From Rhizobium sp. Q54 (GTDB lineage: Bacteria > Pseudomonadota > Alphaproteobacteria > UBA2966 > CAIVPW01): a stretch of 64,000 nucleotides of DNA. Under the pieces are notes generated by a model. It was given only the letters and a program-made list of their open reading frames with translations, was not told the DNA's origin and did not search any database. The stretch spans positions 56,684-120,683 of the forward strand of contig CAMEYM010000004.1 of assembly GCA_945947575.1 (NCBI GenBank). The letters are read 5' to 3'. Within the stretch, counting starts at the first letter, position 1; the number at the start of each line of letters is the position of its first letter. The position numbers were made by a program, and so were the translations under genes. Shown here piece by piece: positions 16,651 to 25,207 of this stretch.

Positions 16651-18129
16651 ATGGCCGCGTCCATGAAGGGGCAGACACCTTCGGCGTTCCTGGGCGCGCT
16701 GGCGTTGGCCAGCTTGGCGGCCAGCGTCGTGTCGCCCGCAGTTGCCGCCGAACTCACGGTCGCGCAAGAACTTCGCATCGGCCAGCGCGAGCACGCCGGC
16801 ATCCTCCAGCGCTTCGGCGGCGAGTACAAAGACCCCAAGGTCGCGCAGTACGTCACCGACGTCGGCAAGCGGCTCATCGCGACGCTGCCGGAGCGCGCCT
16901 ACGACTACACGTTCACCGTGCTCGACTTCGGCGATCCGTACGCCTTCGCCATGCCTGGCGGCTACATCTACATCACGCGGCAGATGATGCTCATCGCCAA
17001 CTCCGAGGCGGAGCTCGCTGCGGTGCTGGCGCACGAGGTCGCGCACTTGTCCGAGCGCCACGCCAATCAGCGCAGCCTGCTGCAGGATCAGCTGCCCGGC
17101 GCGGCGACCGGCGCCGCGGCGGAAGAGTGGAATCGCTTCAATCAAGAGCAGGAGCTGGCGGCGGATGCCGTCAGCATCCGCATGCTCGCCGAGGCCGGCT
17201 ATGACCCGATGGCCCAGGCCCGTTTCCTGACGGCCATCGGCGAGCACGTCGAGTTGGCGCAGCGCGCCGGCGAGCCGCGGCCGAGCAATCCGAATACGCA
17301 CCCGACCATCACCGATCGCCTGCGCCGCGCGACCGAGGCGGCCCAAACGGTGGAACGCGACATGACGGCGGGCGGCGCCATCGCCGATGCGCTGGCGGCC
17401 GGCTACTTGCCGGCAGCCGAGGCGGAGCGGACGCCGTGGACCATCGGCCGCGAGCCGTTCCTTGGCGTCATCGACGGCGTCGTCTACGGCCGCCGCCCGG
17501 CCGAAGGCATGGTGGTCGGCGCCACCTACGTCGATACGTTCAACCGCTACACCTTCACCTTGCCGCCCGGTTTCCGGTTCAGCCGCACGCGATCCAACTC
17601 GATTTCCGCAGAAGGCCCGAACGGCGCGTCGATGCTTTTCGACATGCAGCAGATGCGCACCGCGCAGACCGAAGGCCTTGGCGCCTACCTCCGGCGCGGC
17701 GTCATCTCGACGTTCGACCTGGAGCAGGTCGAGGAGCAAACGGTTGCCGACATGCAGGCGGCCTTCGGGCGCGCCCGGGTATCCGGCCAGGACGGCGTGT
17801 CCGCGCAAGTGCTGTTCGCCTCGATCCGCGTCAACCCGACGACGTACTTCCGCTTTCGTTTCTTCCTGCCGGGGCCGCTGTCCGCCGACATGGCCGATCG
17901 TGCCCTCGATGCGCCGCTGTCACTGCGTCGCCTGACGGATGCCGAGGCGCGCGCCATCTCTCCGATGCGCATTCGCGTGCAGGCCCCCGATCCCAGCACC
18001 GGTATCGAGGCGCTGGCCGCCCAGATGCGGATGCTCGACCACCCGCTCGAGTGGCTGCGCATGCTCAACCATCTCGACGCGGGTGCAGGCGTGGCGGCCG
18101 GCGACAAAGTGAAGGTCGTCGTCCACTAA
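16651..18129 (+). CDS. M48 family zinc metalloprotease, exported
   Basis: The 492-residue protein has an N-terminal signal or anchor (residues 1-34). The M48 catalytic region follows (about 75-230): A-M-P-G-G-Y-I-Y-I-T-R, then HEVAHLSERH with the two zinc-binding His and the catalytic Glu, then E-L-A-A-D in the third-ligand position. Residues 290-480 form a second domain with a long beta-rich part containing the PPGFRFSRT strand. The layout agrees with BepA/YfgC-like periplasmic proteases that act in outer-membrane quality control, though without the usual TPR tail. It is convergent to rpoH, separated by a terminator. Confidence 0.85.
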   Translation: MAASMKGQTPSAFLGALALASLAASVVSPAVAAELTVAQELRIGQREHAGILQRFGGEYKDPKVAQYVTDVGKRLIATLPERAYDYTFTVLDFGDPYAFAMPGGYIYITRQMMLIANSEAELAAVLAHEVAHLSERHANQRSLLQDQLPGAATGAAAEEWNRFNQEQELAADAVSIRMLAEAGYDPMAQARFLTAIGEHVELAQRAGEPRPSNPNTHPTITDRLRRATEAAQTVERDMTAGGAIADALAAGYLPAAEAERTPWTIGREPFLGVIDGVVYGRRPAEGMVVGATYVDTFNRYTFTLPPGFRFSRTRSNSISAEGPNGASMLFDMQQMRTAQTEGLGAYLRRGVISTFDLEQVEEQTVADMQAAFGRARVSGQDGVSAQVLFASIRVNPTTYFRFRFFLPGPLSADMADRALDAPLSLRRLTDAEARAISPMRIRVQAPDPSTGIEALAAQMRMLDHPLEWLRMLNHLDAGAGVAAGDKVKVVVH

Positions 18130-18136
18130 CGAAAAG

Positions 18137-18164
18137 AAGCGCCCCTCCGGGGAGGGGCGCTTTT
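18137..18164. terminator. Bidirectional hairpin terminator
   Basis: A perfect 10-bp stem (18139-18148 with 18151-18160) has flanking AA/TT pairs, an A-rich left side and four T on the right. It lies between the convergent M48 protease and rpoH genes and can end both transcripts. Confidence 0.85.
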
Positions 18165-18187
18165 CCGAGTTCCCTGTCTTTGCGAGC

Positions 18188-19066
18188 CTAGTCGGTGACC
18201 GCTTCGAGGTCTCCGGCCTGGCGCAAGATGGCGTGGCGCAGCTTGTTGAGCGCTTCCTGCTCGATCTGCCGCACCCGCTCCTTGCTGATGCCGAGCGAGT
18301 CGCCGAGCGATTCCAGCGTGCGCGTGCTCTCGCTCAGACGCCGCTCGCGCACGATGGTCTGCTCGCGCGGGCTGAGCTCGGACAACGCCGACGCGATCCA
18401 GCGCGAACGCATCGCCGAGTCGTGCTGCGTGCGCACGATGTCCTCGGGCCCGGGGCGATCATCGGGCAGTACGTCCTGCCACTCTGCGTCCGCTTCCTCG
18501 GCGAGCGGCGCGTTCAGGGAACGATCCGACGCCGCCAGGCGCTCGCGCATGCTATCGACGTCCCGCTTCGGCACGCGCAGCACGCGGGCGATTTCCGCCG
18601 CCGACTCGGGCGTCGATGCGTTGCCGCCGGCGCGCTCGATGCGTGCCTGCAGACGGCGCAAGTTGAAGAACAGCGACTTCTGCGCCGCTGTCGTGCCGGT
18701 ACGCACGATCGACCAGTTGCGCAGCACGTATTCCTGGATCGCCGAACGGATCCACCAGCCGGCATAGGTCGAGAAGCGCACCTCGCGATCCGCGTCGAAT
18801 CGCTCGGCAGCCTGCATCAGGCCGACGTTGCCTTCCTGGACGAGATCCGCCTGCGGCAAGCCATAGGCGCGGTACCGCGCGGCGATGCTGATGACGAGAC
18901 GCATGTGCGGCTCGACCAGGGCGTGTAACGCGCGAATATCCCGCTTGCTCGCCCAGCGGCGGGCAAGCTTCTGCTCCTGGTCGCGCTCGAGGAGCGGGAT
19001 CTTCATGGCGGCACGAACGTACTGGCGAATAGCCAGCCGTCCCTCGCGGGTATCGATGTAGCTCAT
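18188..19066 (-). CDS. rpoH: RNA polymerase sigma factor RpoH (sigma-32 family)
   Basis: A 292-residue sigma-70-family factor. Region 2 is DLVQEGNVGLMQAAERFD, then RFSTYAGWWIRSAIQEYVLRN (about residues 74-116). The RpoH box QKSLFFNLRR (about 129-138) separates it from housekeeping factors. Region 4 is SPREQTIVRERRL, then ESLGDSLGISKERVRQIEQEAL. It directs RNA polymerase to heat-shock or envelope-stress promoters. ATG at 19066 matches the family start; an upstream in-frame extension is not conserved-looking. Its leader carries a promoter (19223-19250) and a long hairpin (19084-19157), so RNA-level control is possible. The neighbourhood with carD and fdxA is the one known from RpoH2-type genes. 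Confidence 0.92.
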   Translation of the reverse strand: MSYIDTREGRLAIRQYVRAAMKIPLLERDQEQKLARRWASKRDIRALHALVEPHMRLVISIAARYRAYGLPQADLVQEGNVGLMQAAERFDADREVRFSTYAGWWIRSAIQEYVLRNWSIVRTGTTAAQKSLFFNLRRLQARIERAGGNASTPESAAEIARVLRVPKRDVDSMRERLAASDRSLNAPLAEEADAEWQDVLPDDRPGPEDIVRTQHDSAMRSRWIASALSELSPREQTIVRERRLSESTRTLESLGDSLGISKERVRQIEQEALNKLRHAILRQAGDLEAVTD

Positions 19067-19083
19067 CGCAATGTCCCAGTTGC

Positions 19084-19157
19084 TACTCCGGCCGGGGCAC
19101 GGGCCTGCCGCCCAAGGATGCCCACGGGGAACGAGGGCCGGTGTCCCGGCCGGAGTA
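19084..19157 (-). promoter_or_regulatory. Long stem-loop in the rpoH 5' leader
   Basis: The 22-base arms 19084-19105 and 19136-19157 are complementary at 20 positions (mismatches at 19097/19144 and 19101/19140), with a 30-base loop. In the minus-strand transcript the stem ends 17 bases before the rpoH start codon. A second, smaller stem (19164-19171 with 19177-19186, one bulged base) lies just upstream. There is no T-run, so it is not a simple terminator. It may hide or expose the weak ribosome site, as RNA thermometers of rpoH genes do, but this is inferred. Confidence 0.5.
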
Positions 19158-19222
19158 ACGAGGTTTCCCGCGCTCTGCGGGGGAAAAAAGGCCCCTGCAT
19201 TTTCGTCAGGAGCACGAAGAAT

Positions 19223-19250
19223 AGTATAGTCACGAACTCGGATATTACAA
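19223..19250 (-). promoter_or_regulatory. Sigma-70-like promoter for rpoH
   Basis: On the minus strand TTGTAA (19245-19250) is followed after 16 bases by TATACT (19223-19228), both close to the sigma-70 consensus and unusually AT-rich for this DNA. It would give an untranslated leader of about 150 bases before the rpoH start. Confidence 0.55.
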
Positions 19251-19345
19251 GACCGGCGCCGGGCGCAGCGCCACTGCCGTCTTGGGGCGCGCGCCGCCAA
19301 AAGACTACTCGGGCGTAGGACTTAGCCCCGCCGGCCGAGGGGTCT

Positions 19346-20152
19346 TTAGGCTTCGATCCAGTCCACGGCCTTGCCGTCGTAGTCGAAGCAAACGGCGTTG
19401 AGGGTGCCGCCAAGGCCGCTGCCGCCGTCGATGGTCGCGCCGTAGCTTTCGACATCGACCCCGTCGCGCGAGCGGCTGTAGCCGCGCACCACCCGGCGGA
19501 ACCCTTCATATGGGTTCGCAAGCTGCGAGAAGTAGCCCGAGCCCCACCAGAACACGTCGCCCTGCTGCTTGAGCGGCCGGTTGGGATCGATGCCGGCAGC
19601 GACGAACAGGAGCTCCTGTCCGGCGGTGTGGGCGGCGCGGCGCAACGACGCGAACAACTCGTCGTGGCCGGCGTGCGCATGCACCGCGTTGCGGACCTGG
19701 ACGGTCCATTTGGCGATGGCGAGCGCCCCTTCCCGGCAGGCGATCTTGGCGTCGCGCGCGTCCTGCCGGTACGCCCTCAGGGTCGGCTCGACCCCCTGGC
19801 CCAGCATCCAGTCCAGGACCTCGCCGGGACTGGTGGCGAACTGCAGCTGCATCAGCTTGCGCCACATCTCCTCCTGCGCCCCGCGCAGAAAAGCGACGTC
19901 GCAGGCAAACACGCCCGGCCGCGCGATGATCTCGCGGCGGAAGGCCAGCATCTGGTTCTGGACGCCGAGCACGTCCGGCCCGTGGCCAAGGTAGTTGCCG
20001 AGGTAGACCAGCCGGTCGCCGGTCGCGAAGCGCGCGCGCAGCGTCTCGTGGAGGGCAGCGAGACGCGCTGCCTCGCCGTGGATCGCGCCCACCGCCCACA
20101 CGCGCCGACCGGGCGCCAATACGGAGAAGAAGCTTGCCGGTTCAGCGGCCAC
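19346..20152 (-). CDS. Degenerate PPP-family (ApaH/serine-threonine phosphatase-like) protein
   Basis: The 268-residue protein follows the PPP metallophosphatase outline but has lost the catalytic residues. Where active members have GDxHG, it has GAIHG (22-26). Where they have GDYVDRG, it has GNYLGHG (52-58). Where they have RGNHE, it has RGAQE (90-94). The later F-V-H-A-G is FVAAG. All four metal-binding motifs are changed while the surrounding residues are kept, so it is probably a pseudo-enzyme that binds a ligand or partner. It lies between rpoH and carD on the same strand and may belong to stress control. Start GTG at 20152. Confidence 0.7.
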   Translation of the reverse strand: MAAEPASFFSVLAPGRRVWAVGAIHGEAARLAALHETLRARFATGDRLVYLGNYLGHGPDVLGVQNQMLAFRREIIARPGVFACDVAFLRGAQEEMWRKLMQLQFATSPGEVLDWMLGQGVEPTLRAYRQDARDAKIACREGALAIAKWTVQVRNAVHAHAGHDELFASLRRAAHTAGQELLFVAAGIDPNRPLKQQGDVFWWGSGYFSQLANPYEGFRRVVRGYSRSRDGVDVESYGATIDGGSGLGGTLNAVCFDYDGKAVDWIEA

Positions 20153-20263
20153 TCAGTGTGCGCACTCCCCGCGCAACCGCGCACGATGCCCGCGCCCACG
20201 CGCATCTGCACGCTGCATCTACTGACGTATGCACGCGGTCTTCAAGCACGGACTTGAGGTGGG

Positions 20264-20298
20264 TGCCGGGCGGCGCCTACTCGGCGCGACGCCCGGCA
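20264..20298 (-). other. Strong hairpin between carD and the pseudo-phosphatase gene
   Basis: A 9-bp outer stem (20264-20272 with 20290-20298) and a 5-bp inner stem (20273-20277 with 20283-20287) close on a 5-base loop, with two unpaired bases on one side. It sits 20 bases after the carD stop. Lacking a T-run, it may be a factor-dependent terminator or a 3'-end protecting structure. The rest of the 165-base interval shows no gene. Confidence 0.5.
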
Positions 20299-20317
20299 TC
20301 CGCATGTGGAAGAGCGG

Positions 20318-21196
20318 CTAGGCCGCTTTCAGGACCTTCTCGAGGCGCTCGGTCGCCGCCTGCTCGTCGATCTTCTCGACGGCCGCCAGCTCGCGCGCCA
20401 GACGTTCCAGCGCCGCCTCGTAGATCTGGCGTTCGCTGTACGACTGGTCGGGCTGGTTGGCGCTGCGGTGCAGGTCGCGGATGACCTCGGCGATCGACAC
20501 GGGATTGCCCGAGTTGATCTTGGCCTCGTACTCCTGGGCGCGGCGGCTCCACATGGTGCGCTTGACGCGAGCGCGCCCCTTCAGGGTCGCCAGCGCCGAG
20601 TCCATGATCTTGGGCGTCGACAGCTTGCGCATGCCGACGTGCTTCGCTTTCGAGACGGGCACGCGCAGCGTCATCTTGTCCTTCTCGAACGTGATGACGA
20701 ACAGATCGACGTGCATGCCGGCGATCTCCTGGCGTTCGACCGCCTGGATATAGCCGACGCCGTGGGTCGGATAGACGATGTAGTCCTTGGCGCCGAATTC
20801 CTGCAGCGCCTCCGCGTGCTCCTTCGCCTTCTGCTTGGCGGCAAGCTTCGCGTTGACCGGCGGTGCCTTGACCACCTCCGGCTTCTCCATACCCTTACGC
20901 ACCACTGGCACCTGTCCTGGGCGCGGCATCGCCTTCGCTGGCGGCACCGCTGCTTTCTTGATGGTTGGCGGCGCGACCTTGGGAGCTACCGGCTTTGCCG
21001 CGACCTTGGCCGCGGGCTTCGCGACACTCTTGGGCGCCTGCCGCGCGGCTGGGGGCCGCGGAGCTTCTTTCTGGACCTTCCGGCGAGTTCCGGCACTCGC
21101 GGGGCGCGCCTGAGCGCGGCCTGGACGGGCCGCCGTGGCGGCCGCCTTCACGGGTGCGCGCTCCGCCGGGCGCTTCGACTTGCTTTTAGGCGTCAC
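20318..21196 (-). CDS. CarD/CdnL family transcription regulator with long basic N-terminal extension
   Basis: The C-terminal 160 residues (from about 133) are a CarD domain: F-G-A-K-D-Y-I-V-Y-P-T-H-G-V-G, the RNA-polymerase-binding Tudor-like fold, then the helical DNA-contact part with P-x-x-W-S-R-R-A-Q-E-Y. CarD proteins bind the polymerase beta subunit and stabilise open complexes. Residues 1-130 are a disordered Ala/Lys/Pro-rich segment, resembling histone H1 or AlgP tails, which ordinary CarD lacks. The start is taken as GTG at 21196 because GGAGAG lies 6 bases before it, inside the codons of a possible ATG at 21211. The oxidoreductase gene is divergent from it. Confidence 0.85.
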   Translation of the reverse strand: MTPKSKSKRPAERAPVKAAATAARPGRAQARPASAGTRRKVQKEAPRPPAARQAPKSVAKPAAKVAAKPVAPKVAPPTIKKAAVPPAKAMPRPGQVPVVRKGMEKPEVVKAPPVNAKLAAKQKAKEHAEALQEFGAKDYIVYPTHGVGYIQAVERQEIAGMHVDLFVITFEKDKMTLRVPVSKAKHVGMRKLSTPKIMDSALATLKGRARVKRTMWSRRAQEYEAKINSGNPVSIAEVIRDLHRSANQPDQSYSERQIYEAALERLARELAAVEKIDEQAATERLEKVLKAA

Positions 21197-21438
21197 GTGA
21201 TTTCTCTCCATGAGCTTTGGTTCGCGCCTTGCGCCGGAACGCACCTCCCCGCCGATTCGCCGCCGTTCGTGGCGATCGTGGGCCCCCGGTCCGTCTTTTG
21301 CGCTGGTCGCTACCGTTGTGTGACAATATAGCACAAACAGGGGCCAAAACCTAGGGCGCGGGGCCCCAACTGGCCTTCCAGCCCCGGCAAGCGGCAGAAA
21401 TTCTCGCAGATCCTCGTGCGGAGGCAGCCGAGCGGCCC

Positions 21439-23889
21439 GTGGTCACCCTGCAACTGAACGGTCGTTCGACCGAAATCGTCTCCGATCCGGATATCCCCCT
21501 TTTGTGGGTCTTGCGCACCGAATTGGGCCTTCTGGGCACCAAATACGGCTGCGGCGTCGGCGTTTGCGGGGTTTGCACCCTGCATATCGACGGCCGCGCG
21601 GCCAAATCCTGCCAAATCACCCTGAAAGAGGTCGCCGGGTGCGCCGTTACGACCATCGAAGGCCTGGCGGCGACCGGCCACCCGGTCATCGAGGCGTGGA
21701 TCGGGGAGCAAGTGCCGCAATGCGGGTATTGCCAACCTGCCATGGTCATGGCCGCTGCAGCCGCCACCGCACAGCCCGGTGCGTCCGCCGGCGCGGTCGG
21801 GCGCGCGATGTCGGAAGTCCTGTGCCGCTGTGGCAGCTACACGCGCGCCCGGCGGGCTCTCGCACACTTGGCTGCCAATCCGCCCCGCGCTGCAGCATCG
21901 GCGCGTATGCAGGCCGCGCCGCCCGCGTCTGCGACGACGCATGCGTTCAATCCGTGGGTGGCGATCGGCGACGACGGCATCGTCACCGTGCGCATCGACC
22001 GCGCCGAGATGGGGCAGGGGGCCCTGACCGGCATCGCCATGCTCGTCGCCGAGGAGCTCGAGGTCGATCTCGCCCAGGTCCGCACCGAATTCGCGCCGGT
22101 GGATCGCGCCTACGCCAACCCGATGTTCGGCGAGCAGTCGACCGGCGGCAGTACCAGCATCCGCTCCAGCTATGAGCCGTTGCGTCGCGCCGGCGCCAGC
22201 GCGCGCGAGATGCTGGTGGCGGCCGCGGCGGCGGCGTGGAATGTCCCGCTCGTCGAGTGCAGCGCCGACTCCGGCGCGGTGCGTCACCTGCCCAGCAACA
22301 AGGTGCTCGGCTACGGCGCGCTCGCCGCGAAGGCTTCGAAGCTCGCGCCGCCGGCCAGCGCCGCCCTCAAGGAGCGCGCGTCTTTCCGCCTGATCGGAGC
22401 CAACGTGCCGCGCATGGAATTGCCCGGGCACGTGCGCGGCGAGACCGTCTATGGCTTCGACGTGCGCGTGCCGGACATGGTCTACGCCGTCATCCAACGT
22501 CCGCCCGCCGCCGAGGCGCGCCTCGCCGAGGCCGACACCAGCCGCGCCGAAGCGACACGCGGTGTGGTCCAGGTGATCGAGGTGCCCGCGGGTGTCGCCG
22601 TCGTCGCCGAGAGTCCGTGGGCAGCCTTCAGCGGCCGCGCCGCACTCGCTCTGCGCTGGAAGGCGCGCGCCGGGTTCGACAGTGCCGGCATCACGCGCGC
22701 CATCTCTGCCGGCCTCGCCAAGAACGGACGCGTCGGGCGCAGCAGCGGTGAGCTGGACGCCGCGCTCAAGCGCGCGGACAGCGTCATCGAGGCGACCTAT
22801 GCGACCCCGTTCCAGGCGCACGCCCCGATGGAGCCCATGAACTGCACGGTGCGTCTCGGTGCGCGCGACGGTGAGATCTGGGTCGGCACCCAGTCGCCCG
22901 CTGACGCGCGTGCGGTGGCAGCCGAGGTCGCCGGGCTCAAGCCGGACGCAATCGCCGTCCACACGACGTTCCTTGGCGGCTCGTTCGGTCGCCGCATGGA
23001 CAGCGACTTCGTCCAGGAGGCAGTGGAGGTCGCCAAGGCAATCGGCCGTCCGGTTCAGCTCCTGTGGTCGCGCGATGATGACATGCGCCACGGCTCCTTC
23101 CGACCAGCCAACTGCGCGCAGATGCGCGGAGCCGTGAAGGGCGGGCGCATCGAAGCCATTGCGATGAAGGTGGCCGGCCCCGGCATGTCGCTGGACGGCA
23201 TCAACATGCTCTACGACGTGCCGCACTACCGCGAAGAGCAGGTGCGCATCGACGTGCCGGTGCCGACCAGCGCATGGCGCGCCGTCGGCGCCAGCCAGAA
23301 TGCATTCCACGTCGAGTCGTTCGTTGACGAGCTCGCCCACGCCGCCGGCGCCGATCCGCTCGCCTTCCGCATCGCGCACCTGTCGGCGCAGCCCCGACTG
23401 GCGGGCGCGCTCTTGCTCGCCGCAGCCAAGGCGGGATGGAACGAACCCCTGCCTGTCGGTCGCGGCCGCGGCGTCGCGTGCTACCGCTCGTTCGGCAGCT
23501 ACGTGGCGATCGTCGTGGAGGTGACGGTGCGTCCCGCCGGCGTGCCGCGCGTCGATCGTGTGGTCGTCGCCGCCGACTGCGGCATCGTCGTCACGCCGGA
23601 CGCCGTCGCAGCGCAGATGGAGGGCGCGGTCATCTTCGCCCTCGGTGCAACACTATTGAGTGAGATCACCTTCCGCGACGGCGCCGTGGTCGAGCAGAGC
23701 TTCGCCGACTATCCGATCGTGCGCTTCCACGAAGCGCCGGCCGTCGAGGTGCATCTGGTGCCGAGCAACGAGTCGCCCGGTGGCGCCGGTGAGCCGGGCG
23801 TGCCGCCAGTGGCGCCGGCCGTGGCCAACGCCTTCTTCGCCGCGACCGGCACGCGCTGCCGGTCGCTGCCCATCAAGGGATTGGCCTAG
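21439..23889 (+). CDS. Molybdenum hydroxylase with 2Fe-2S and molybdopterin subunits fused (isoquinoline 1-oxidoreductase-like)
   Basis: A single 816-residue chain joins what are normally two subunits. Residues 1-150 are the iron-sulfur subunit, with the plant-type cluster Cys38, 43, 46, 58 and the second cluster Cys95, 98, 129, 131. From about 165 onwards the molybdopterin subunit follows ([35 protein letters not shown]; late catalytic-Glu motif GGAGEPG). The family oxidises N-heterocycles or aldehydes with water as oxygen donor. The large part is shorter (about 650) than usual IorB (over 700). No Tat signal is seen, so the location is uncertain. GTG start; GGAGG lies 14 bases upstream. Confidence 0.85.
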   Translation: MVTLQLNGRSTEIVSDPDIPLLWVLRTELGLLGTKYGCGVGVCGVCTLHIDGRAAKSCQITLKEVAGCAVTTIEGLAATGHPVIEAWIGEQVPQCGYCQPAMVMAAAAATAQPGASAGAVGRAMSEVLCRCGSYTRARRALAHLAANPPRAAASARMQAAPPASATTHAFNPWVAIGDDGIVTVRIDRAEMGQGALTGIAMLVAEELEVDLAQVRTEFAPVDRAYANPMFGEQSTGGSTSIRSSYEPLRRAGASAREMLVAAAAAAWNVPLVECSADSGAVRHLPSNKVLGYGALAAKASKLAPPASAALKERASFRLIGANVPRMELPGHVRGETVYGFDVRVPDMVYAVIQRPPAAEARLAEADTSRAEATRGVVQVIEVPAGVAVVAESPWAAFSGRAALALRWKARAGFDSAGITRAISAGLAKNGRVGRSSGELDAALKRADSVIEATYATPFQAHAPMEPMNCTVRLGARDGEIWVGTQSPADARAVAAEVAGLKPDAIAVHTTFLGGSFGRRMDSDFVQEAVEVAKAIGRPVQLLWSRDDDMRHGSFRPANCAQMRGAVKGGRIEAIAMKVAGPGMSLDGINMLYDVPHYREEQVRIDVPVPTSAWRAVGASQNAFHVESFVDELAHAAGADPLAFRIAHLSAQPRLAGALLLAAAKAGWNEPLPVGRGRGVACYRSFGSYVAIVVEVTVRPAGVPRVDRVVVAADCGIVVTPDAVAAQMEGAVIFALGATLLSEITFRDGAVVEQSFADYPIVRFHEAPAVEVHLVPSNESPGGAGEPGVPPVAPAVANAFFAATGTRCRSLPIKGLA

Positions 23890-24227
23890 TCGCCCGAGCC
23901 GGGCTTCTCGCTGAAGTACTTCTCCAGCTTGCCCTTCTCGTCCTTGAACTTATCGGCGTCGGCGGGCGCGTCCTTGCGGCGCGTGATGTTCGGCCACGCC
24001 TGCGCGAACTTGCGGTTTAGCTCGATCAGCGAGCTGACATCCTGTCCCTTCGTGTCGGGCACGATCGCCCCGACCGGGCACTCGGGTTCGCACACGCCGC
24101 AGTCGATGCACTCGTCGGGATGGATGACGAGCATGTTCTCGCCCTCGTAGAAGCAGTCGACGGGGCACACCTCGACGCAGTCGGTGTACTTGCACTTGAT
24201 GCAGTTCTCGTTGACGACGTACGTCAT
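23886..24227 (-). CDS. fdxA: Ferredoxin FdxA (7Fe type)
   Basis: A 113-residue ferredoxin with the FdxA layout. The first Cys set is [17 protein letters not shown]. The second is [14 protein letters not shown]. Together they bind one 3Fe-4S and one 4Fe-4S cluster for low-potential electron transfer in the cytoplasm. The C-terminal helical tail ([16 protein letters not shown]) is typical of alphaproteobacterial FdxA. Its stop shares CTAG with the stop of the convergent oxidoreductase. The TerB gene lies upstream, separated by a palindrome. Confidence 0.93.
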   Translation of the reverse strand: MTYVVNENCIKCKYTDCVEVCPVDCFYEGENMLVIHPDECIDCGVCEPECPVGAIVPDTKGQDVSSLIELNRKFAQAWPNITRRKDAPADADKFKDEKGKLEKYFSEKPGSGD

Positions 24228-24259
24228 CGCATTCTCTGTGACAGGAGGAGTCAGGTCTC

Positions 24260-24275
24260 GGCGCTATATAGCGCC
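24260..24275. promoter_or_regulatory. Perfect 16-bp palindrome upstream of fdxA
   Basis: GGCGCTAT is followed directly by ATAGCGCC, with the centre reading TATATA. It lies 33 bases before the fdxA start and 15 bases after the TerB stop. It could be an operator overlapping a -10 element. Not assigned to a known regulator. Confidence 0.45.
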
Positions 24276-24290
24276 CGATATAGGGAACGT

Positions 24291-24815
24291 CTAGGCCGGC
24301 GGAAGGTCTTCCAGTCCAAGTCGCGCCAGCACCCGCTTGCGCGCAGCCCCCGCTTCGCGGTCGGAAACATAGAGAAGACCGCTGATGCGGCGCAATAGAT
24401 TCGCCTCGTAGTGATGCAGGACGCCGTCGGCGTAGGCAACCTCCCACAGCATCTCGAGAATGGCCGCACGCTCATCAGGGCCATAGGCGTCCTTCAGGGT
24501 GCGCGTGAAGTGCACGAGGTGGTTCGCCTGGGACTGGGCCTTCTCGGCTTGCGTCACGAGCTCCGCGGCTTCGTCCGCGGCAAGGCTGAAGTTGCTCACC
24601 AGGATGGCTTTGATGGTGACGCGTTCCCTGTCCGCGAAGGTGCCGTCGAGCAGAGCTGCCTCGACGAGGAGCGCCGCGGCGGCGAGATTGCGGTCGCCGA
24701 GCGGGTTGGCGCCCTTGCCGGCCTGCGGCGCGGCGACACCGGCGAACAGCGTGCGGATGCGGTCGAGCATGGGTGCCGGGCCTACCATGGCGGAGGCCAA
24801 GGCGTCACTGACCAT
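24291..24815 (-). CDS. TerB-like (tellurite-resistance-fold) protein
   Basis: A 174-residue all-helical protein. It has the TerB signature of repeated acidic-helix turns: L-V-E-A-A-L-L-D-G-T-F-A-D-R-E-R, F-S-L-A-A-D-E-A, then MLWEVAYADGVLHHYE, where D and E residues may bind metal. TerB-like proteins have been linked to membrane-associated stress sensing; the function here is open. ATG at 24815 is chosen at the start of the compact domain, three bases before the S4 gene stop codon region. Encoded between the S4 gene and fdxA. Confidence 0.8.
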   Translation of the reverse strand: MVSDALASAMVGPAPMLDRIRTLFAGVAAPQAGKGANPLGDRNLAAAALLVEAALLDGTFADRERVTIKAILVSNFSLAADEAAELVTQAEKAQSQANHLVHFTRTLKDAYGPDERAAILEMLWEVAYADGVLHHYEANLLRRISGLLYVSDREAGAARKRVLARLGLEDLPPA

Positions 24816-24817
24816 CG

Positions 24818-25207
24818 CTAGCTTCCTGATTCCTCGTGATCTTCCGCCTGCAGCCGATCGATGGCGCGCCGCTCGGCTTTCGTCGGACGGCCCTCGCCCT
24901 TGTCGCGCTGTCCGGTCGTGGGCGGTGCGGCGGCCGGCGCCGTGGGCGGCGAGAGGTCTTCGTACAGCAGACGCGCCTCGGCGAACGGTCCGCGCCGCGC
25001 CGCCAGCGCCGCGACCTTGATGACGCGGATGTGCGGGCCGAGCGGGAACGTCAGCACGTCTCCGACGCGGATGCCGTGCCCCGGCTTGGCCACCGGCGCG
25101 CCGTTGATGCGCACACGGTGGGACGCACACGCTTCCGCCGCGAGCGTGCGGCTCTTGTAGAAGCGGGCGAACCAGAGCCAACGATCGACACGCAGCGACT
25201 CGCTCAT
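24818..25207 (-). CDS. S4-domain RNA-binding protein (Hsp15/RlbA-like)
   Basis: A 129-residue protein. The S4 domain (about residues 5-60) starts RVDRWLWFARFYKSRTLA, continues with H-R-V-R-I-N-G and then K-P-G-H-G-I-R-V-G-D-V-L. A basic, low-complexity tail follows. The family binds ribosomal RNA or stalled peptidyl-tRNA complexes and is heat-induced in E. coli as Hsp15. It overlaps the helicase gene by four bases (ATGA), so the two are coupled. The partnership helicase-S4 is typical for alphaproteobacteria. Confidence 0.85.
   Translation of the reverse strand: MSESLRVDRWLWFARFYKSRTLAAEACASHRVRINGAPVAKPGHGIRVGDVLTFPLGPHIRVIKVAALAARRGPFAEARLLYEDLSPPTAPAAAPPTTGQRDKGEGRPTKAERRAIDRLQAEDHEESGS

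Noticed and set aside
21310..23379. Open frame of 689 codons on the minus strand
   Set aside because: It is antisense to the molybdenum hydroxylase, rich in Arg, His and Gly with no recognisable motif; a GC-rich codon shadow.
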